Of a stretch of DNA of 10,572 nt, positions 7,232-10,572 are shown in pieces. This DNA comes from JAFLCA01 sp041907145 (lineage in GTDB: Bacteria > Bdellovibrionota_C > UBA2361 > JAFLCA01): NCBI GenBank assembly GCA_041907145.1, contig JAYRHW010000223.1, forward strand, positions 1-10,572. Direction: 5' to 3'. Under the pieces are notes generated by a model, which did no database searches, was not told where the DNA came from, and saw only the letters and a program-made list of their open reading frames with translations. The stretch's first letter is position 1. Every line of letters starts with the position of its first letter. The position numbers and the translations under genes are program-made.

Positions 7232-7453
7232 TCATACATTCTGCTTGCGGTTACGGGGCTCAAATATAATCTGGAGTGCATCCGAAAATGGCTTCTGTAG
7301 AGCTCCTTTGTCAAGGGAGCTTACGATCAGACTCAGATTGGTATATTCGCCGGACGTTGAGGCAGTGCTTTTTATGCCACAAGCGCGCAGCAATTTTGGT
7401 ACCTTACGAATTTGTCGGCTCGCGTCCCTCATTCGCCTGACTTTGGTCCGCAT
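7232..7453 (-). CDS. Small basic hypothetical protein, 73 aa
   Basis: A 73-codon frame starts at the ATG complementary to 7451-7453. The first 25 residues are strongly basic (MRTKVRRMRDASRQIRKVPK). The rest (GEYTNLSLIVSSLDKGALQK) is a plausible soluble domain. Support comes from a perfect 12-nt Shine-Dalgarno, AAGGAGGTGATC (complement of 7468-7479), although GGAGG lies 18 nt from the ATG, farther than usual. It ends with an ATGA overlap (7232-7235) with the in-frame extension of the secreted-protein ORF, which hints at coupling or at a frameshift joining the two. An opposite-strand frame covers the same DNA but lacks such a ribosome site. No family recognised. Confidence 0.45.
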   Translation of the reverse strand: MRTKVRRMRDASRQIRKVPKLLRACGIKSTASTSGEYTNLSLIVSSLDKGALQKPFSDALQIIFEPRNRKQNV

Positions 7454-7461
7454 GGTATAAT
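7453..7461 (+). promoter_or_regulatory. Extended -10 promoter (TGGTATAAT) for the plus-strand secreted gene
   Basis: TGG followed by a consensus TATAAT (7456-7461) forms an extended -10 element. There is no good -35 at 17 bp (TCGCCT), as is normal for this promoter class. Transcription would start near 7467-7469, about 25 nt before GTG 7492. The element overlaps the start codon region of the minus-strand ORF at 7453. Confidence 0.5.
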
Positions 7462-7467
7462 AATCAG

Positions 7468-7479
7468 ATCACCTCCTTC
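7468..7479 (-). promoter_or_regulatory. Perfect Shine-Dalgarno AAGGAGGTGATC on the minus strand
   Basis: Read on the minus strand, this is the exact 12-nt complement of the 16S rRNA 3' tail. It precedes the ATG at 7453 by 14 nt (18 nt measured from GGAGG). Read on the plus strand, the same bases are GATCACCTCCTT, identical to the rRNA tail, and fall at the predicted 5' end of the opposite transcript. Confidence 0.55.
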
Positions 7480-7480
7480 G

Positions 7481-7495
7481 ATGCTGATGCCGTGA
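7481..7495 (+). other. Mini-ORF MLMP overlapping the GTG start of the next gene
   Basis: ATG CTG ATG CCG TGA (7481-7495) ends in a TGA that overlaps the GTG start at 7492 (GTGA). The downstream gene has no Shine-Dalgarno of its own, so termination-reinitiation from this mini-ORF is a possible way to start it. The short length means chance is also possible. Confidence 0.3.
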
Positions 7496-7932
7496 AAATT
7501 GGTTTTTTAATTATCATTTTTTGTGCCGCGCTTCTGCTGGCGCGGCCCTGCTTCGCCTCGACGGTCGAAATAGAGACCGTCGTTCTGCCGAATGCGATTT
7601 CTGTAATCAAGAAAGGCGTTGTTCAGATCGGAAAGAGCTTTCAAGGGCATAAGAGCAGGGCCCTGCTGGGAATTCCCAGCGGCTTCAGCGCCAAGATGTT
7701 CGGATTAAAGGCTGAAATTGGCGCCAAAGCCCTGCGCCGCCCGCTTATGCTTGAAGCCGGGGTCGAGGCCAATCCCTTAATCGGCTCGGGGTTGGGTGTA
7801 GAGCACCGATCCAAGATTTCAATCACTCAAGAGTTGCGGATCGCGGGCACGCAACTGCGACTCAAGTTGGTGGCAAAGGAAAAGCACGAGCAATTCGACA
7901 GCGCCATCCTGGCAGTCGAGCTGCCGCTCTAA
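7492..7932 (+). CDS. Small secreted protein of unknown function
   Basis: 146 residues from GTG 7492. No other in-frame start fits, because the signal peptide begins right there (MKIGFLIIIFCAALLLARPCFA, probable cleavage after FAS or CFA). The mature part, about 124 residues, has one glycine-rich middle (NPLIGSGLGVEH) between alternating hydrophobic strands (KISITQELRIAGTQLRLKLVA) and ends in AILAVELPL. This fits a small beta-rich periplasmic or outer-membrane-associated protein. There is no lipobox at the cleavage site and the mature part has no Cys. It is transcribed divergently from 7232-7453 and converges on guaA with only 4 nt between stops, so neither gene has room for its own terminator there. 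No family recognised. Confidence 0.75.
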   Translation: MKIGFLIIIFCAALLLARPCFASTVEIETVVLPNAISVIKKGVVQIGKSFQGHKSRALLGIPSGFSAKMFGLKAEIGAKALRRPLMLEAGVEANPLIGSGLGVEHRSKISITQELRIAGTQLRLKLVAKEKHEQFDSAILAVELPL

Positions 7933-7936
7933 AGCG

Positions 7937-9763
7937 CTATTCCCATTCTATCGTACCGGGCGGTTTGCTCGTTAGATCGTATGCTAAGCCAACCACAGAC
8001 GGTAAGGCTAGTAGTGACTCGCGAAGCTCGCTGAGCAGTTCGCTCGGAAGTCTCGCACTTGTCGCCGACATGGCGCGTTCGGTCTTCACCGGACGAAGAA
8101 TGCACAACTCGCCTTTCTTTCCGTCGATTTCGAGCGGCACAAAGACGGTCGGACATTGCCAAATTGAGTCATAGAGACCATGGCGTTGAAGCCCGTTCAT
8201 GACTAGGTCGTCAGCTTCCCGCAGTAAATCCAAGCGAGCGCGGGTCATGGTAGCTGCGAGCAGCTTGAATTGACGGGGGGTGCGCGGGGATAAATTCCAA
8301 ATCGCGCGGTTGATGCCGGCGACAGATTTGAAGAGGACTCCTGCAGCTTCCTCTAGGATCGGCCAGTCGGCCTCGCCGGAGATTAGAACGGGATGCTCAT
8401 AAGAACGAAGATCTGCCTTCACGCCAACTGACTTGATGGGGAGAGGGACTCCGCTGAGACGATATTTCCCGAGCGCTGCGCTGACGTTCTCAGCGATGAC
8501 TGCCAGCTCCTGGTCTTTGATGTTGGGCTTGCCATCTGAGCACAAAAGCCGGACTCCAAGTCCCGGTCCTGGAAACGGGTGGCGCCAAATCATATCATGG
8601 GGAACGCCGAGCTTTTTGCCCAAATCGCGAACTTCTACTTTGTACAATTCCGCCAGCGGCTCGACGACCTTACCCTGGGCAATCATTTCCTCGATTATCG
8701 GAACGCGGTTGTGGTGGGTTTTAATGGTGTCTGCTCGTTTCGTGCCGCCGGTCTCTATGGTGTCGGGGTAGATCGTTCCCTGCGCCAGTAAATGATCCTG
8801 CATGCCGAGTTTACGCGCTTCGCGCTCAAAGACATCGACAAATGCCTTGCCGATTGCATGACGCTTCTTTTCTGGTTCGACGAGGCCGTCAAGAGCGTGC
8901 AGGAAGTCTTCGCTCGCATCGATAAAGTGCAGGTTCTTGTCCAATCCCATGTCCGCGAAGGCTTGAAGTACATTCTTGCTCTCGTTCTTGCGCATTAGGC
9001 CGTTGTCGACATGAAGCAGGTGCAGGCGGTCGGGGCCCAAGGCATTCCCCAAAATTTTAGCGGCTACTGTCGAATCCACGCCGCCGGACGCAAGGAGAAA
9101 TACCGAGTTGCTGCCGACTTGTCTTTTGATTTTCTCGATCTCTTCATTCATGAACTGGTCCATGGTCCAGGAAGGCTTGCAGCCGCAGATCTCCCGCACG
9201 AAGTTTCCGATCATCTCGTCGCCATGCACGGTGTCGTCTACCTCGGGGTGATATTGGAATCCGTAGCGCCGAAGCTTGTCAGAGCCGATCGCTGCATAGT
9301 GGTGCGGCTCGCCGTCCTTCCCCAGGCAAGAATATCCAAGCTCCTCGAAATCCGGGCCTACCGAGACTACGGTGTCGTTATGGCTCATCCATACCTGCTC
9401 GACTCGCGAGAGACCTTTGAAAATCGGGTGCTCCCTGAGGATGTGGAGATCGGCGTAGCCCCATTCCTTCTTGCCGTTGATAACCTTGCCGCCATAGCGT
9501 TTGGCAATCTCTTGATGCCCGAAGCAAAATCCGAGGATAGGAATATCAAGGTTGTAAATCTCCTTATTGTATTCGGAGTCCTCTCCGAAGGCTGATAGGG
9601 CAGGGCTGCCCGAAAGGATGATGCCCTTGTATTGAGCAAATTTCTCCGTCGGATCCTCCGGCTGGAGAATTTCAGCCAGGACATTTTGGTGTCTGACCTT
9701 CGTTGCGATTAGATGAGCATACTGGCCGCCGAAGTCGACTACTGCGATCGCGTCATGTTTCAC
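7937..9763 (-). CDS. guaA: GMP synthase (glutamine-hydrolysing), long eukaryote-like form
   Basis: Converts XMP, ATP and glutamine to GMP in the cytoplasm, the last step of guanine nucleotide synthesis. I choose the GTG complementary to 9761-9763, preceded by AGGAAATCACC. This gives 608 residues; a longer frame to 9802 adds 13 residues that would include the promoter region. The class I glutaminase domain spans about 1-195: nucleophile Cys80 in GFCFGHQ, then His172 and Glu174 in YHPEV. The ATP pyrophosphatase domain starts at about 210 with the PP-loop SGGVDST (226-232), then RHPFPGPGLGVR (394-405). Ordinary bacterial GuaA is about 510-525 residues. The extra length lies after 405, where LPIKSVGVKADLRSY (441-455) is followed by a second dimerisation-like segment before the end YDLTSKPPGTIEWE. 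That layout and ending match the duplicated dimerisation domain of animal GMP synthase. No purine riboswitch is possible in the very short leader. Confidence 0.97.
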   Translation of the reverse strand: MKHDAIAVVDFGGQYAHLIATKVRHQNVLAEILQPEDPTEKFAQYKGIILSGSPALSAFGEDSEYNKEIYNLDIPILGFCFGHQEIAKRYGGKVINGKKEWGYADLHILREHPIFKGLSRVEQVWMSHNDTVVSVGPDFEELGYSCLGKDGEPHHYAAIGSDKLRRYGFQYHPEVDDTVHGDEMIGNFVREICGCKPSWTMDQFMNEEIEKIKRQVGSNSVFLLASGGVDSTVAAKILGNALGPDRLHLLHVDNGLMRKNESKNVLQAFADMGLDKNLHFIDASEDFLHALDGLVEPEKKRHAIGKAFVDVFEREARKLGMQDHLLAQGTIYPDTIETGGTKRADTIKTHHNRVPIIEEMIAQGKVVEPLAELYKVEVRDLGKKLGVPHDMIWRHPFPGPGLGVRLLCSDGKPNIKDQELAVIAENVSAALGKYRLSGVPLPIKSVGVKADLRSYEHPVLISGEADWPILEEAAGVLFKSVAGINRAIWNLSPRTPRQFKLLAATMTRARLDLLREADDLVMNGLQRHGLYDSIWQCPTVFVPLEIDGKKGELCILRPVKTERAMSATSARLPSELLSELRESLLALPSVVGLAYDLTSKPPGTIEWE

Positions 9764-9792
9764 GGTGATTTCCTGTAAAAGCTGGATGCCTC

Positions 9793-9821
9793 TATATAGC
9801 AAAGTAGGGAGGGCTTGTCTC
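9793..9821 (-). promoter_or_regulatory. guaA promoter (GAGACA, 17 bp, TATATA)
   Basis: On the minus strand a -35 GAGACA (complement of 9816-9821) is followed by exactly 17 bp and a -10 TATATA (complement of 9793-9798). The -10 is preceded by TGC, an extended -10. Transcription would start near 9786, leaving a leader of about 23 nt before the GTG at 9763. Confidence 0.5.
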
Positions 9822-9834
9822 GGCTTTGCGCGGT

Positions 9835-9861
9835 CAGCCCGGCTTCGCCGGTGCCGGGCTG
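9835..9861. repeat. GC-rich inverted repeat upstream of guaA
   Basis: CAGCCCGGC (9835-9843) and GCCGGGCTG (9853-9861) are perfect 9-bp arms around a 9-nt loop. The left arm can alternatively pair as CCGGC-TTC-GCCGG (9839-9851). No T-run follows on either strand, so it is not a standard terminator. It lies just upstream of the guaA -35. Confidence 0.5.
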
Positions 9862-9927
9862 GGTGGGTCTGAGAGATCTTCGTAGGTAGCTGGATTCTCT
9901 GTGAGTTTCATTGGTCTTACGGTGACG

Positions 9928-9948
9928 TTTGGGGAAGCGTTCCCCAAA
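9928..9948. promoter_or_regulatory. 21-bp palindrome, possible operator
   Basis: TTTGGGGAA (9928-9936) and TTCCCCAAA (9940-9948) are perfect 9-bp arms separated by GCG. Neither strand has a following T-run, which argues against a terminator. The site lies between the divergent guaA and the secreted gene at 10061, about 110 nt from the latter, so a repressor or activator dimer site is plausible. I see nothing else in 9862-10060 except A/T-richer sequence around 9961-9995. Confidence 0.4.
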
Positions 9949-10060
9949 ATCTAGAACCCCCGCATACTTAACTGCGTAAAAAGCACAGTGACATTTGACC
10001 AGGGCATTCGCTTCCTTCCTGGCACGCGGTTTGCCAATACAGCAACTGTCGGAGAGTCAA

Positions 10061-10572
10061 ATGAATAGAGCCACGCCGTCGAACCTTAAGCGCCTTGCCG
10101 CACGCACCATTGTAGTAGGGCTGCTTTTTGGAATCCCCTGTGGTACGCGCGCCGAGTCCCGGTGCACTTCAACCACTTCCCAACAACTGCGTATCCTACG
10201 GGAGTATTCCAAGGTTTTGCGGCGTGGCTCTCTCCGCGTTGTACAGCGAGGGGCGAGAATTCGCGCGCTCAGCTTGCTGTCCAGGCAGATCGAACGCCGC
10301 TGCCCGCGGACACGCCGATTGAATGAACCGACGGTAGCGAGCGTTACGGAATTAATTGTCAATGGCAGCTTCGAGACGGGGGCGGATGGATGGCAGCTTG
10401 GCGGACTCGCCATGCCAAGTCTGAGTACGCTGGCGCATAGCGGTAAGTTTTCACTCGAGCTAGCGCGGTACGGACTCACCTTCGCGGCGCAGCAGCATGC
10501 GATCGCGCCAGAGCGATCGACCTTTGAGCTTTCTGCATTTGTCTCGGGTCGGCGACCATTTCGTCAGGCTAG
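10061..10572 (+). CDS. Secreted protein with a carbohydrate-binding-like segment (3' truncated)
   Basis: The frame opens at ATG 10061, six bases after GGAGAG, and is still open at the last base, so the gene continues outside. 170 residues are visible. Residues 1-31 are a signal peptide: basic start MNRATPSNLKRLAARTI, core VVGLLFGIPCG, cleavage after TRA. Residues 35-95 are very basic (LRRGSLRVVQRGARIR, RQIERRCPRTRR), with Cys35 and Cys81 possibly bonded. From about 97, ELIVNGSFETGADGWQLGG has the N-x-S-F-E-x-G-x-x-G-W opening of the CBM4/9-like jelly-roll fold. HSGKFSLELARYG and APERSTFELSAFVSG follow as its next strands. Such domains usually sit on secreted hydrolases or adhesins; what follows here is unknown. 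The opposite strand carries a longer closed frame (10057-10479), but this one has the ribosome site and signal peptide. Confidence 0.75.
   Translation, partial: MNRATPSNLKRLAARTIVVGLLFGIPCGTRAESRCTSTTSQQLRILREYSKVLRRGSLRVVQRGARIRALSLLSRQIERRCPRTRRLNEPTVASVTELIVNGSFETGADGWQLGGLAMPSLSTLAHSGKFSLELARYGLTFAAQQHAIAPERSTFELSAFVSGRRPFRQA

Noticed and set aside
7245..7460. 71-codon plus-strand ORF opposite the small basic ORF
   Set aside because: No ribosome site; the opposite frame has a perfect Shine-Dalgarno. Not fully excluded.
9011..9595. 194-codon plus-strand ORF
   Set aside because: Antisense to the conserved glutaminase domain of guaA; a shadow frame.
9764..9835. Purine riboswitch before guaA
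   Set aside because: The predicted leader is only about 23 nt, too short for an aptamer.
10057..10479. 140-codon minus-strand ORF
   Set aside because: Ser/Arg-rich product with no family features; the opposite strand has a Shine-Dalgarno, a signal peptide and a recognisable domain opening.

Overview
This is a mid-GC (roughly half G+C by eye) bacterial chromosomal segment. It encodes a flagellin, several proteins with Sec signal peptides, a GMP synthase and a CCA-enzyme-like nucleotidyltransferase. The organism is therefore a motile bacterium, most likely Gram-negative. A deltaproteobacterial or Bdellovibrionota-like lineage would fit the gene mix and the long GMP synthase, but this is a weak guess. 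TAG ends the first gene, the secreted six-cysteine gene and guaA, so the code looks standard.

Layout. Bases 2-616 hold the 3' end of a gene for a large, probably envelope-associated protein, followed by a strong hairpin terminator. Next comes accessory sequence. Two diverged copies of a 74-nt repeat (827-900 and 2870-2943), with ends resembling sequences found beside IS200/REP-type elements, bracket a secreted Ig-like protein gene (1267-2742). That gene is split by one in-frame TAG. The central block is a flagellin (3075-4919) whose variable domain is replaced by seven FG-GAP/VCBS calcium-loop repeats, in effect a predicted beta-propeller on a flagellar filament subunit. A divergent poly(A)-polymerase/CCA-type nucleotidyltransferase (4941-6170) follows it by 21 nt. 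Then comes a small decayed reading frame interrupted by TAA (6233-6499).

Bases 6567-7453 (minus) carry a secreted six-cysteine protein gene, with a small basic ORF upstream in a probable two-gene operon. A small secreted-protein gene (7492-7932, plus) diverges from it. Their 5' ends overlap, so that the perfect Shine-Dalgarno of one faces an anti-Shine-Dalgarno-like leader of the other. guaA (7937-9763, minus) converges on that gene with a 4-nt gap. It is of the long, eukaryote-like GMP synthase type and has a recognisable sigma70-type promoter. The window ends in the 5' part of a secreted gene with a carbohydrate-binding-like segment (10061 onward), preceded by a 21-bp palindrome.

How the genes work together. 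The only clear functional link is flagellin plus nucleotidyltransferase, which look co-transcribed. guaA is housekeeping. The remaining genes are small secreted proteins of unknown role, typical of a variable region. The best candidates for something undescribed are the propeller-bearing flagellin, its paired nucleotidyltransferase, and the overlapping divergent leaders near 7455-7495.
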